From assembly GCA_026018925.1 (NCBI GenBank), contig JAKSZU010000002.1:49713337-49777336 (forward strand): DNA of 64,000 bases. Reading direction: 5' to 3'. The translations under genes were made by a program, and so were the position numbers. Position 1 is the first letter of the stretch; each line of letters begins with the position of its first letter. The DNA is from Tupaia tana (Eukaryota; Chordata; Mammalia; Scandentia; Tupaiidae). The notes under the pieces were generated by a model. The model had not been told where the DNA came from. It saw only the letters and a program-made list of their open reading frames with translations, and made no database searches. Positions 22,283 to 33,837 of the stretch are shown here, in pieces.

Positions 22283-22440
22283 GGGGCTGGCAGGTGGTTT
22301 GGTGGTTAAGGCACTCAACACCCACATGGTTGACCATGGTTCAAGTCCTGGACCTGGCAGCTTGCTTTCTCACTTTCTTTCTCTGTCTTTGTCTCTCTCT
22401 CTCTCTGGTCAAATTAAAAAAAAAAATAAGTACAATTAAA
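22283..22440 (+). mobile_element. SINE-S copy
   Basis: ggggctggcaggtggtttgg head, 'ggttcaagtcctgg' B box, 'gcttgctttctcac', CT run, 'ctggtcaaatt' and A-rich tail. It abuts the SINE-O on its left. Confidence 0.92.
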
Positions 22441-22442
22441 TG

Positions 22443-23345
22443 AATAATTCTAAGGAAAAAAATTATAAAATGAAAATATTAGATTCTCATGAATTTCGAG
22501 CATCACTGTTTCAGCAACACAATAAGGAGAGTAGAAAGCAAGCAAAATCTCAACACAGGTAGATAAGCTCTGATAGAAACCTCTTTTTGTATGGTATTGA
22601 CATCCTATGGTGAGATTCCTTTGTAATTCATTGATTGGTCCTAGGAAGTGGCATCTTTGGAATTGCTGACACATTGAGCTATATAGTATTTATGGTAGGA
22701 AGAGGCCTGGTATAAAAATCAGAAGATTTGTGTCTTAACACTGACTTTACTGGGCGATCTCTCATGCCTATCTTTTATCTTCTTGGTGCTCTGATTTTCT
22801 GCTGTAAAATAAGGATGTCATATAGGTTCACCAAAAGTTTATTGTGGAACTCAAATATCGAACTCAGAGAGATATTGAGAGGAACAAGGAAATTAAAGAA
22901 TGTAGTAACACTGTATAGCACTATAGGAGTGTTAGGATATTATCTTTATAATTATAGTGACCTAGTTTCCAAACCCAAATTGGACCACATGATATGAGAG
23001 AGGATTTTTGTGTCACTTCCAAGGGCAAGAGGCAATCTGCAAAATGTAATTCAGGTGCCAAAATATTGAAAATTTTGGCACATTTTGATGGTGTATGGGA
23101 ACAATGATAACATTTGAAATAGTGGCTACTCAGTAAAATTTATGTTGTGTGATCACTTTAATTATGAAATTTATTTGCAGAAGATACTTAATTTCTCATA
23201 TAAGTCAAAGTTGTTTGATTTCAAAGTTGTTTTCCCTAAAGCTGGGAGGGACTTTTAAGAGACTCTACTTCAGTTTCCTGCCCTAACCTCCCTTAGTACA
23301 TTAGCTCATCTTTTAATTGAACATCATTACTTTAAAACTCTCTGT
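22443..23345. other. Intron 1, unassigned
   Basis: AT-rich sequence with no recognisable exon or repeat family. Confidence 0.5.
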
Positions 23346-23447
23346 ATTTTGGGACCAGCAGATGGCGTGATGGTTACCTTGTTGGACTCTGACACAGTCA
23401 ACTGCAATTTGAGTCCTGGACCTGGTAGCTTAAAACTCAGGCTGGGG

Positions 23448-23740
23448 GACCAGCAGTTAGCGTAATGGCTATGTCGCTGGACTCCTACGTGGTCTACCAC
23501 GGTTTGTGTCCCGACCCGGTGGCTTAACACTCACGCCGGGCGCGTGTGCGTGTGTGCCCAAGATCCCAAGAGGAGAATGGAGGAGAAGGGATTGCGGTGT
23601 GGTCATCCCTCCTGGGAGGTGATTTCTTGCTTTCTGTCTCTCTGTCTCTCTCTGTCTGGCAAGCGCACGTGCCCTATAGAAAACAACCCTCTCAAAAAAA
23701 CCCAAAACAAACAAACAAACAAACAAAAACTCAGACAAAA
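23448..23740 (+). mobile_element. SINE-L nested in the outer SINE-L
   Basis: Full-length copy with head ggaccagcagttagcg and a tail of (AAAC)n. It is bordered on both sides by the host word aactcaggctggg. Confidence 0.93.
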
Positions 23741-23751
23741 ACTCAGGCTGG

Positions 23752-23980
23752 GGGACCAGCAGGTGTCTTGGTGGTTAAGGTGCTGTACACTCACACATGG
23801 CTGATCATGGTTTAAGTCCCAGACCTGGTGACTTGCTTTCTCACTTTCCCTCTCTCTCTCTCTCTCTCTGGTCCAATTAAAAAAAATAAATGAATGAATA
23901 AAATTAAATAAAATAATTCTTTAAAAAAAACCAGACTGGGTGTGTGTGAAAATAAAATAATTCTTTAAAAGAAAAAAAAA
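23752..23980 (+). mobile_element. SINE-S nested in the same outer SINE-L
   Basis: Head ggaccagcaggtgtcttgg, CT run and 'ctggtccaatt'. Its tail contains a partial repeat (aaaataaaataattctttaa at about 23909 and 23949). It is bordered by the same host word. Confidence 0.9.
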
Positions 23981-24217
23981 ACTCAGGCTGGGTGTTTGTG
24001 AGTGTGTGCACGTGTGCGCACGTGCCCAAAATCCTGAGAGGAGAATGGAGGAGAAGGGATTGTGACATGACCATCCCCCCCTGGAAGGGTGATTTCTCAC
24101 TTTCTGTCTCTCTGCATCTGTCTGCCTCTCTGGTGAGTGCATGCATCCTATAGCAAAAATCTCTTTTTAAAAAAGCTCTGCATTTAAACTATTATTTTTA
24201 TTTTTTAACCTTTAAAT

Positions 24218-24220
24218 ATA

Positions 24221-24267
<47 letters not shown>

Positions 24268-24293
24268 TTGTGTGTGTGCATGTGTGTGTGTTA
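24218..24293 (+). repeat. TA microsatellite grading into TG
   Basis: Alternating TA units with two interruptions, followed by (TG)n with a 'catg' interruption. Confidence 0.93.
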
Positions 24294-24299
24294 TACAAG

Positions 24300-25318
24300 A
24301 ATTAAAAAAAGTGTAGGAAAGGACTAACTTTTCTAATAGAAATTTGTTGAAGAAGAATAATATAAAAATGCTGAAAAAGTAACTGTCGGAGTTCTCTACC
24401 AGAAAGACTTTAAAACTCTTATGGCTCATAAACACTCATTTCATTTCTCCTAGAATATGTTATGTTTCTGGGACGATAACTACAAAAATCTATTTCATTT
24501 GCTTTGATTTAGCATCAGAATGAGTCATTATGATACCTTGCGTCAAACTCAACATAAAGATGAAACACTTTATATTATTCCTTTATTCCCTTATACACAA
24601 GAGTGTTTAATAGAGATCATAGTCTATTTCTTATAGCTTTACTACAAGAAACTTTGGTGTTTGCTTTTTTTCCTTCTTTTATCCTTTTTTTTCTTTCGTG
24701 AAGCTTTGAGATTTGTGGCTTGAGGCTTTATAAACCTTTTGTTTTCTGTTTTTGCAGTCATACTTCAGAATATTAAGGTGTTTACTTTTGTATTCAGTGA
24801 CAAGAAAGGGAGTGTTTCAGAGTTTATTTTCTCTGACATTTATAGTAATTCGAAAATCATGGAATAGATCAAGTTCATATTGATCCACAATGTCTCTGAG
24901 TTTCCAGCAGAAACGAACTATACATTACACTGATGCAGTTAAGATACCCAAATAATAGGAATTTGATGTTAATAATCTAGTCGAGGTTTCAATTTTTACC
25001 CAGATGCCGAAATGTCTGGATCTCATCCCTGGGATTGGTTCTGAAAGGCTGGATGGATTTGCAGCTGGACGAACACAAACAAATCTATACCCTTGGCTGG
25101 GAGGGCAGGACATGAATTATGCATCGGTAGCCTTTGTGTGACTTCTGAGCGTAGACAGAATGGGAGAAAGTAGTGCCCAGATACAAATGGTCAACAGAAC
25201 TGGATGTGGTAGTTAGAAGTTACTATGCAGAAGATTCTGTATTTTTGGTACAGATTTCTTAGTGCTTGGGGCAAACGGTACAGAGTACAGCCAACAGGAT
25301 GACTAGAACTTGGGCTTT
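24300..25318. other. Intron 1, unassigned
   Basis: No exon or named repeat recognised. Confidence 0.5.
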
Positions 25319-25319
25319 T

Positions 25320-25557
25320 TTTTTTTTTTTTTAGAAAAAGATTTTTGCTATAGAGTGCGTATATCCCTGCAGAGATAGAGACAGAGAGAGAAAGTGAGAC
25401 ATTGCTCCCCACAGTCCCTTCTTCTGCATGCTTCTGTTGGGATTTTGGACATGCATGTACACGCACCTGGCATGAGTTTCAAGCTGCCAGGTCTGGGACT
25501 CAAACCGTGGTTGACCATGTGGGAGTCCAGCAGTATAACATGCCATCTGCTGGCCCC
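25320..25557 (-). mobile_element. tRNA-derived SINE-L copy
   Basis: Minus orientation from a T15 run and 'gatttttgctatag' to 'ccatctgctggcccc'. The flanks share cttgggctttt and ccttggctttt. Confidence 0.9.
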
Positions 25558-25559
25558 TG

Positions 25560-26510
25560 ACCTTGGCTTTTAATGTTGGGAAGGTTTTTTCAGTGCAAGG
25601 TGTAAGTCTCCTCTTTGGAGATTTCCCTTGCCAGACCACTGATGAGTATCTTGATTTATATGCCTGGGGACTGTCATTCTCAAGTCAGGCACTCAGAAAT
25701 GAGATATTAGGGGGGACTGATGCCTCATTAAAGGCATCTTTTTTGATTGAGTAGAGCAGCATTTAGCCCAGTCCTCCTCAGTGGTATTCTTAAAGTTACT
25801 GAGCTTATTATTTATATCGATCATATCATCTTTGTGCATTCATGAAAAGAATGTCTATTTAATATGGACACAACCAGCCATCAGGAAGAATAAATGCCTC
25901 ACTAAAGTTTGATGTGGCTGACTGTTGGCCTTGGAAATGGTAACACTGAATCAATCTGGCTAGATTTTTATTTTTAATTGCTGGTGCACTATACCATCAC
26001 AGATTGACCCAGTTGGAGCTCAGAGCTTAAGTGGGTACTAAAGGAAAAAAAAATCTAGCATCCTGTGGGTGGTTTGAAATGCCAGGTTTGTTTTTGTGTA
26101 GTCAGTAGTATAAAATCTTTTATTTTTTATGCAACCCCTGCTGAAATTTAAAGTGGTGAAATTCAAGAAAACATGGAACTCACACGTTGAGACGTCGTAC
26201 TCTGGATTAGCCTTGGTATTAGCAAAGGTATATATACCTTTGTTTCGGGTATATACATTATACATCCCAGCGTAATCAGAAAGGACAGCTTCTAGGGAGA
26301 ATAATAAAAGTTTCTGTGAGCCACGACGACAGTCTAGTTTTTCTAGCTCAGCCTAGGAGCTCATGGTGCCCTTCCAGAGAGATATGTTTAAGGTACAGGT
26401 GAGCTTTAAGATCGTTAACACATAGTCTCATGCCTTGTTTCTAGATCTGGCCATTGATAAGTTCATTAAAAAAAAGGGTTACTGATACAATCTTTAAATT
26501 TTTTTTCTTG
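25560..26510. other. Intron 1, unassigned
   Basis: No exon or named repeat recognised. Confidence 0.5.
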
Positions 26511-26511
26511 T

Positions 26512-26737
26512 TGCCAGAAGGTGCACGTACTATCCAGAGGGAGAGAGAGAGACCCTTTACCAACAGGATACTGCAAACCTTTTCCCTTCATTTCTTCATC
26601 CCATCAGAATTTGGGGCACACATACTTGTCTGGGTGTTTTTCATGTCACCAGGGCTGGGATTCGAACTGCAGTCAGCCGTGTGCGAGCTGGCTCGCTATG
26701 TATAAGTACTTTATTGCTGCATTGCAGGGCTGGCCCA
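26512..26737 (-). mobile_element. SINE-O copy
   Basis: Minus orientation: GA block, 'caacaggatactgcaaacc', 'tcagaatttggggcacac', 'gggattcgaactgcagtc' (B-box complement) and 'gcagggctggccc'. Confidence 0.75.
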
Positions 26738-26793
26738 CCTGATATAAAGTCTTAAAGTTAAACTATACTCATTATTTTCAAAGTTTGATTTCT

Positions 26794-26959
26794 TTCTTTT
26801 TAAAAATATCTATTTATTTTTATTTGTTATTATTTTCTAATTTGACCAGAGAGAGAAAGGGAAAGTAAGAAAGTAAGCTTCTAGGTCTGGGACTTGAACT
26901 ATGGTCAGCCATGTGGGAGGAAGTCCAGCGCCTTAACCACCATGCCACCTGCTGGTCCC
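26794..26959 (-). mobile_element. SINE-S copy
   Basis: Minus orientation from an AT-rich tail and 'tttgaccagagagag' to 'ccacctgctggtccc'. Perfect duplication aaagtttgatttct at 26780-26793 and 26960-26973. Confidence 0.95.
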
Positions 26960-26972
26960 AAAGTTTGATTTC

Positions 26973-26974
<2 letters not shown>

Positions 26975-27003
<29 letters not shown>
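26975..27003 (+). repeat. ATA microsatellite
   Basis: Nine consecutive ATA/TAA units. Confidence 0.95.
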
Positions 27004-27151
27004 TAGCTTTATAAATTGACTTACATTTCATAAAACGGTTTACTAAAATCTGGGCTGGCTAATAATCATTAAGTTACTTGATACTTTCATGTTACTTGTG
27101 AGAAGACAATCATAGTGACCTTTGAATTCATAGAGAAAGAATCTGTTTTTA

Positions 27152-27299
27152 GGGGCTAGCAGGTGGCATGGTGGTTAAGGCGCTGCCTAACATGTGACTG
27201 ACCACGGTTGGAATCCCAGACCTGGCAGCTTGCTTATCACTTTCCCTTTCTCTTTCTCTCTCTCTGGTCAAAACAAACAAAATAAATACATCTTAAAAG
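27152..27299 (+). mobile_element. SINE-S copy
   Basis: aggggctagcaggtggcatg head, 'cacggttggaatccc' B box, 'gcttgcttatcac', CT run, 'ctggtcaaaac' and A-rich tail. Confidence 0.93.
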
Positions 27300-27893
27300 A
27301 AGAATGTTTCTAATAAGATTTCTAAAGTAAATTATGTACTGATTAAAAAATACTCTTGGAAAATTGAAGAGGGAGACCCTTGTAAATTGTTCAGCGTTAT
27401 GGTAGTAGTCTACAATTAAGAAATTATTTCTTTGTTAAGATTTTGCTTTATCTAAGAGTCATGTTAAGAAACACCTGAATCAGGAAGCAGTTCTGATTTA
27501 AATTAATCCGAACCACAAAAAGATTGAGTCATTGTTTTTATTTTCAAAATCTTTCTTCATTGTTTTTGTGCTTTACCTTTCAATATTTTTGAGTCAGTGT
27601 GGGACACAGACTTTGTAGAAGAATATGCTGAAGTGACTACCTATTCATAGCAAAGCTGACAAATACCTTTTTTCTTATTATCTTTCAATTGCAAGTGTCT
27701 GAAGGCCTGTCATAATTGGATGCGTCATCCTGAGGTTTGAGTTGCATTACAGTTTTTGAACGTGATTTGAACACTACTCTTAAGGGAAGTGGGGCAGGGT
27801 GGCAGTCAGTGGGGTAAGGCCATTCCATTCATGCATTCATTTGGAATAGTTAATGCTTATAGAAATAAGTAGTAGCCTGTGCTTCTCTTTCAG
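27300..27893. other. End of intron 1
   Basis: Unassigned sequence leading to a pyrimidine tract and the AG of exon 2. Confidence 0.6.
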
Positions 27894-28032
27894 AACTTTG
27901 CAGAAAACACCATGAATGAACTCCTTGGCTGGTATGGCTATGATAAGGTTGAATTAAAAGATGGTGAAGATATTGAATTCAGGAGTTACCCTACAGATGG
28001 GGAGAGCCGGCAGCACATTTCTGTTCTCAAAG
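27894..28032 (+). CDS. SOBP: SOBP coding exon 2, residues 33-78 and first base of codon 79
   Basis: The exon follows a pyrimidine-rich acceptor ending ttctctttcag and ends AAAG before gtaatg. It encodes [18 protein letters not shown] and onward to HISVLK, the conserved N-terminal block of SOBP. The region is acidic and aromatic (Gly44-Trp45-Tyr46-Gly47-Tyr48) with no transmembrane segment. The length is 139 nt, so codon 79 (Glu) is split after its first base. Residue 33 is Asn; from memory the human protein has Ser there, a neutral-looking change right at the exon junction that should be checked against databases. Confidence 0.96.
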
Positions 28033-28258
28033 GTAATGACAGCTAACATCCCTTTGTTCATGTAAAGATGATGAACTATTCAATCTGTCAAAACTGACTG
28101 ACTTGGGGAATCACTTTGTGGATTATGCCCATCATTGACTTCAATGTACATCCCCGGTATTGCTTTCCCATAAGCAGAACTCCACAGAATGTAAGAGCAT
28201 AGCATAAAGGAAGACACAGTCTCATCTCCTTCCAGCAACAGTAGAACTAGACAGCAGT

Positions 28259-28511
28259 TGGGCCAGCAGGGGGCATGGTGGGTACTGAACTCCCACATGG
28301 TCAACCGTAATTCGAGTCCCATTTCTAGCAGCTTGAAAATCATATGGGGTATGTGTGCATTTGTGTCCAAAATCCCACGAAGAGAATGGAGGAAAAGGTA
28401 TTGCAGCGTGACCATCTCCCTGGAGGGTGATTTCTCATGTCTCTCTTTCTCTCTCTGGTGAGTGCACATGCCCTATTGCAAAAACCTTAAAACAAAACAA
28501 AACAAACCAAA
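28259..28511 (+). mobile_element. tRNA-derived SINE-L copy in intron 2
   Basis: It begins gggccagcagggggcatgg and keeps 'agaatggaggaaaaggtattg', a CT block and 'ccctattgcaaaaacc'. Duplication actagaca on both sides (before 28259 and at about 28514). Confidence 0.88.
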
Positions 28512-28600
28512 AAACTAGACAAAAGCTAGGGACCTCAAGTGCTATGGTGTACCCACAAATTTACAGAAAGGGTCAATGTTTGCTAACTTCTTCTATTTCT

Positions 28601-28865
28601 TTTTTTTTTTTTGGAGAGGTTATTTTTTTGCTATAGGGCGCGTGCGCTCGCCAGACAGAGAGAGAGAGAGAGACAGAAAGCAAGAAATCACCCCCCAGGG
28701 GGATGGCCATGTCGCAATCCCTTCTCCTCTGTTCTCCTCTCGGGATCTTGGGCACACATGCACACGCGCCCAGTGTGAGTTTTAAGCCACTGGGTCCGGG
28801 ATGCGAACCGCAGTCGACTACGTGGGAGTCCAGCGACATAGCCATAAGACTAACTGCTGGTCCCA
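28601..28865 (-). mobile_element. tRNA-derived SINE-L copy
   Basis: Nearly consensus minus-strand copy. Duplication cttcttctatttctt at 28586-28600 and 28867-28881. Confidence 0.95.
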
Positions 28866-28881
28866 GCTTCTTCTATTTCTT

Positions 28882-29372
28882 GATCTCTCTAGTTTATCAG
28901 TTGTTGGAGCCTGGGGCTTTCTGTTAAGTGAAACGTTAGGTTTAGAGTTTCAGGCTGCAAGAGAGATTTTATTGTTACTTTGGTAATTCCTTCTTCTTTT
29001 TTTGGTAAGAATTCCAAAGGGAACCCGTATTTCAGACCATATCCCCCTGAATAGAGTAATAAAGGGAATAAGAAGTAATAGATGATTAGATCCTATATTA
29101 CTTTGTAAGACTTTCATCAAGTTCAACTACAGCATAGAAATTACGTGGCTTGTCAGAGCTGAATTAATGTTGATTCGACCAGTGGGAAGCAGTGCCCGGT
29201 ATCTCATGGGGAAAGCCTGAATGAATACTGAATTTATGAACCTAAATTTGGAATGAGAGTTTGTCAAAGAAAAAAAGGAGGACTATGTGAAGAAGTGACC
29301 CATGTTGGGAATCTTAGTAAAGTGTTGATAAAACTAATTGCTTGTCATCACCAGCAATTTGATCCATATTTT
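28882..29372. other. Intron 2, unassigned
   Basis: No exon or named repeat recognised. Confidence 0.5.
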
Positions 29373-29410
29373 TTAAAAGAGAGTTTTGCTATAGGGCATA
29401 TGTGCTCACT

Positions 29411-29455
<45 letters not shown>

Positions 29456-29656
29456 TAGAAAGTAAGAAATCACACCCCCTACCCCCCCAGGGGGATGGCC
29501 ATATCACAATTCCTTTTCCTTCATTCTCCTCTCGGGATTTTGGGCACACATGCACATGTACCTGGTATGAGTTTCAAGCTGCCGAGTCCAGGACTTGAAC
29601 TGCAGTCGGTCATGTGGGAGTCCAGTGACATAATTCCTACGCCATCTGCTGGCACC
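29373..29656 (-). mobile_element. tRNA-derived SINE-L copy with an expanded GA run
   Basis: Minus-strand copy with the CT block expanded to (GA)18 or so at 29415-29451. Duplication caatttgatc at about 29356 and 29656, followed by similar 'atatttt/gtatttt'. Confidence 0.93.
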
Positions 29657-29659
29657 AAT

Positions 29660-30168
29660 TTGATCAGTATTTTCTTGGCATTCAGAAATCTAGTGGCATA
29701 AACTACCTGTTCAAGCACTTTATTTCTGGTCTTTAAGATAATGCTTTTCCTTCTTAAATGCCAAGTAACAGAATGTAAATGAGCTGTCCTGCAGGCATGT
29801 GGAATTGAATGTACGTGACAAATTTTATGTTAGGCTTGCTATGAAATTGTACACATCATGTTACAGAGATAGTATCATCAATTTCCTGTAAATGAAAAAT
29901 GCAAGTCATGAGTTTATATTCTTTCAACTAATAGCTCGTATAATACTTGGCCTGGTAATAATCTTTGCCTCTGGGGAATATAGAAAGAGAAAATGCCAGA
30001 ATATGCTCCTAGAGGCAAAAAATTGTTTTCCATGGTTGAGTTTTTTTTTTTTTTTAAGTGAGTCACAATGAAGGATAACATGTACAATGTTTTTATCATT
30101 TTAAGTTTTCTTGATTTTCATTTTGTTACTTTTTACTGAGTGTTATTTTTAAAAATAATTATTTTAAT
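29660..30168. other. Intron 2, unassigned
   Basis: AT-rich, no exon or named repeat. Confidence 0.5.
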
Positions 30169-30169
30169 G

Positions 30170-30440
30170 GAGACCAACAGTTAGCATAATGGCTATGTCA
30201 CTGGACTCCCACGTAGTTGACCTTGGTTCGAGTCCTGAACCCGGTGGCTTAAACTAATGCTGGGTGCATGTGTGTGAGTGTCCAGGATCCTGAGAGGAGA
30301 ATGAAGGAGAAGGGATTGTGAGGTGGTCTTCCCTCCAAGGTGTGTGTGTATGATTTCTCGCTTTCTGTCTCTCTGTCTCTCTCTGTCTTTCTGGCGAGCG
30401 CATGCTCCCTATAGCAAAAACCTCTAATAAAAGAAAAAAG
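30170..30440 (+). mobile_element. tRNA-derived SINE-L copy
   Basis: Head gagaccaacagttagc, intact B box 'ggttcgagtcc', body with a GT insertion, 'ccctatagcaaaaacc' and an A-rich tail. Confidence 0.93.
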
Positions 30441-30454
30441 AGTTATTTTCTCTA

Positions 30455-30608
30455 ACTTTGTTTATTTATTTGTTTTAATTCAACCAGAGAGGGACAAAGA
30501 GTGAGAGTGAGGGAAAGTGAGAAAGTAAGCTGCCAGGTCCAGGACTTGAACTGCAGTCAGCATTGTGGGAGTCCAGTGACCTTAACCACCACGCTACCTG
30601 CTGGCTCC
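30455..30608 (-). mobile_element. SINE-S copy
   Basis: Minus orientation from 'tttatttatttgttttaatt' to 'ctacctgctggctcc'. Confidence 0.92.
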
Positions 30609-30696
30609 CCTGAGTATTATTAATACCCTAAAAGGGCAGTAGCTTTCATTCCCAACCATCTGTTTATTTTTTTTTTCCCTCATTGGTTCAGTTGAT

Positions 30697-30826
30697 AGAG
30701 TCTTCAAAAAGTTTGTGGAAATGCATATTATAAAAAGGCAGTGCTTGGATTTCAAACATTTTTTGCACCCAAAATAAAACTCATGCTTTTCCAAACCTCC
30801 TGTTTCCATGAACTTTGTGAAGTCAC
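30697..30826 (+). mobile_element. Small mariner-like DNA transposon (MITE)
   Basis: About 130 bp with imperfect terminal inverted repeats: gtcttcaaaaagtttgtgg at the left, and ccatgaactttgtgaagtc at the right, which is its near reverse complement. The short internal part includes 'ttttttgcacccaaaataaa'. It has no coding capacity. The family resembles mariner-derived short elements in other mammals; the exact name is not certain. Confidence 0.65.
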
Positions 30827-30829
30827 CGC

Positions 30830-31224
30830 GTACAGTGGGACTTAGTTACAAAGCTAGGAGACACACTTTAGCCTTCCCCTGTGGTAGCTAGACACGGATG
30901 CCTGCCATGTATCACTTTGTATGTGGAAAAGGTTAATTGCTTCTCAATTTTCTGTGGGATTTTACAGTGCTAAAATCCATCATCATGATTCAGTTGGGAT
31001 ATTAGTTATCATAGTGGAGCAAATTATAAAGCAGCTCACTGGAAATTGATGGTGAGAAAACTGAAAAATGTCCGAGATGAACTACAGAGTCCGGGTAGAT
31101 TGTTTAAAAAATTGGAAGGATAAAATTGCTTTGTGGTATGGCTGTGTTACTTTAGAAAATAAGGATCATTTTACGTCTACTGAATAAATTCCTATATTGA
31201 ATATGATTTTTTTTTCTTTTACAG
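30830..31224. other. End of intron 2
   Basis: Unassigned sequence ending in the T-rich acceptor of exon 3. Confidence 0.6.
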
Positions 31225-31410
31225 AAAATTCTTTGCCAAAACCAAAATTACCTGAGGACAGTGTTATTTCACCATACAATATAAGCACAGGCTATTCAGG
31301 GCTTGCCACTGGAAATGGACTCAGTGACTCGCCCGCAGGGTCAAAGGATCACGGCAATGTGCCCATTATAGTCCCTTTAATTCCTCCACCTTTCATAAAG
31401 CCACCAGCAG
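31225..31410 (+). CDS. SOBP: SOBP coding exon 3, end of codon 79 to first base of codon 141
   Basis: The acceptor is a long T tract ending cttttacag and the donor is the ideal gtaagt. The exon is 186 nt and keeps phase 1 on both sides, so skipping it would remove 62 residues without a frameshift. It encodes a Ser/Gly/Asn-rich linker ([18 protein letters not shown]) and then a hydrophobic, proline-rich segment, [17 protein letters not shown], at residues 124-140. The IIVPL core resembles a SUMO-interacting motif, but that is only inference. The segment leads straight into the zinc finger encoded by exon 4. Confidence 0.97.
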
Positions 31411-31411
31411 G

Positions 31412-32298
31412 TAAGTCACTATTGGGGTTTCCAATGACAATGATTCTTAGGAAGTTGTCTTCAGTATCTGAGGTGTAATTATTAAGTGCTCAAGTTAACT
31501 TGGATTAAGACTAGAAATGTTTGTGCATGTATTATTTAGAATATCATTACTATATTAGGAAAATTCTCCTACTACAGGCTGTGAACTTTCAACTGACAAT
31601 AAACCTTTTCTACCACTGGCTACAAAAAAGTTATTATTCATCTCCAAAGTCACCTGTTTAAATAAAAAAGATGAAATCGTTTTTAAAAATAAGTATGCAT
31701 ATACAATGACAGGTTAGCAAGAAAATAAGTAACCATGGTTGAACCTGAAAGTACGTAAGGAGGGCCAGATTTCCTACAGGTTTCTGAGGAAAGGGGTAGT
31801 TTTGTAAAAGGGCATATGGCAGGCTTGTTCTTCAACACAACTCCCTCCAAATCTTTTGTAGAAACAATCTAGATCTAGATTACACATTTTCTCCACAGAG
31901 TTCTTTCTAATTCCTAGAAAGCTCTCTTGGAGAGTTGTTTGTCTGTTTGTTTTTTTAAAGGAGATTTGAATTTCACTTGCAAAAAAAAAGTAATTAGTCC
32001 TTTTATATCTCCAGAAAATTAGGTGGCAAGTGTATTCAACCTAGATGGCTATGGGCTGAGCATTATGTGACATTTGCAAGCTAAGCTATAGACCTGTTTC
32101 ACCCAGAGGAAAAAAGTGCAATAACATGGTATCTGGATTGCTATAAAATGTTGGAAGGATGCTAGAATGCATAAATGTGACACTCGTTTGTGTATTGGAC
32201 AATGATAAATACTAAGTTTCAATAGTAGTACTTATTGCAACATACAAAAGTGAATGGTTATATTTTTATTAGGAAGATAGGCAGTTGGTTATGTTTCT
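31412..32298. other. Start of intron 3, unassigned
   Basis: No exon or named repeat recognised. Confidence 0.5.
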
Positions 32299-32559
32299 TT
32301 TTTTGTGTGTGTGGGGGGTGTTTGCTATAGGGCATGTGCAGTCACCAGAAAGAGAGAGACAGAGAGACAGAAAACGAGAAATCACCCCCTAGGGGGGATG
32401 GCCATGCCGTAATCCTTTCTCCTCCATTCTCCTTTCGGGATCTTGGGCACGCATGCACACACACCTGGTGTGAGTTTAAGCCAATGGGTCCGGGACTTGA
32501 ACCGCAGTCGACTACATGGGAGTCCAGCGACATAGCCATTATGCTAATTCCTGGTCCCA
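32299..32559 (-). mobile_element. tRNA-derived SINE-L copy
   Basis: Full-length minus copy. Perfect duplication gcagttggttatgtttct at 32281-32298 and 32560-32577. Confidence 0.96.
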
Positions 32560-33089
32560 GCAGTTGGTTATGTTTCTGTAAACAGTGGCAATATCTGTAG
32601 ATACAAGTTCCTGGTCTTCTTTTTTTCTTTTTTTACAGATGCACTTATACTATATTCTAAGTGTTAAATGTATTTTGCTTCCTAGTTATAGCCATATTCT
32701 TTCGGCTTACTACATTTTTATCAATAAAAATGCCCTTTCATACTGAAGTCTTTAGATATATTGTTAAAATTTGTTTACCTGTCAAAAATGACTTGTGTTT
32801 GTCTACCAATTACTTACGTTAATGGTGTATCGTATGGAGTTTGCCTTGTTAACGCCCCTATTCTCCCTTGGTTGATTGTTTTGTGATTGAGGGGGGCCCA
32901 AGCTTATATTCAAAGGACCAAAGACATGTTTTGTGTAGGCTAACTGAGGAATATAAGGGTGACTAGTTTTGCAAATCTAGAGTTTACATTTGAATGCATG
33001 TTCAGTGGCTTAGGTGAGGAACGGACATGATGAAGGTGTCAATAGGGCAGTGTGTCTACGTGACAAAAACAGGAGTTTCAGCTTCAAAC

Positions 33090-33260
33090 AGGTAGTAGGG
33101 TTCACTTACCAGCTCTGTAAACGTGGAGGAGTGACATAAATTCTCTTCCCTTCAGTTTTCCCATCTGTAAAAGGGGGCATCACAGTCCTACTTCATGGGG
33201 TTGTGGAGATGAGAAAATACTTGGAAAGCACCTAGCAGAGTGCCTGCCCTCATTAGGTAA
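33090..33260 (+). mobile_element. MIR fossil
   Basis: 'ttaccagctctgtaaacgtg', 'cagttttcccatctgtaaaa', 'catggggttgtggagatgag' and 'gcacctagcagagtgcctg' give the MIR order. Confidence 0.8.
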
Positions 33261-33837
33261 TCATCATGCCTCTCTTTTTCTTCAGTCCTTATTTTGCCTT
33301 AGAGTTATCATGCACATAATTCGTGCATAAAAAGGTGTGCATCCAAATGCAAATTCATCTCTAAGATTTATTTGAGCAAAGCAAACAGCTTTAGAAATTA
33401 GCATAGCGAAGGCTAACATGAGTTTGGCATGCCAAAAAACCTGCCCTGGAGTTTCCTGCTGAGCCAGCCACGTGGAATTCAAGCACACAGCTCCTATTTA
33501 ACTCTAATTCCACATCAGATCAGGAAATAACTATGCAAAGGGATAGAGGCCAAAAATTGAGCATTGGAAGTCTTAGACATAGAAACTCAGGAATTAGCAG
33601 CTGGAGTAACTGAACACCAGTGGTTTTATGCCGTCTTCTATGAAACTTTAAGGTACTCATTTGTTGAAAATAAAATGCAGGAAAGGATATGTTTAATTTT
33701 GTATATATGTATGCTCTAAATCTTGATTTTGTCTTACTCCAGTGTTCTGTGTGACAACATGAAGGTACTGAAATTTTCTTTACTTTCAGGGCGATTACTC
33801 GCTTAGGGAGAGGATTCTGACATAGTCATACTATTTA
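33261..33837. other. Intron 3, unassigned
   Basis: No exon or named repeat recognised. Confidence 0.5.

Larger units (their letters stand above)
23351..24170 (+). mobile_element. Outer SINE-L of a nest (interrupted by two later SINEs)
   Basis: The left part 23351-23447 holds the head to 'aactcaggctggg'. The right part resumes at about 23980 with the same word and runs through 'gaggagaagggattgtg' to 'tcctatagcaaaaatc'. Both halves make one SINE-L once the inner elements are removed. Confidence 0.9.

Noticed and set aside
23697..23735. Short regular direct repeats that might suggest an array
   Set aside because: They are simple (AAAC)n tail repeats of a SINE; no spacer-repeat structure, so not CRISPR.
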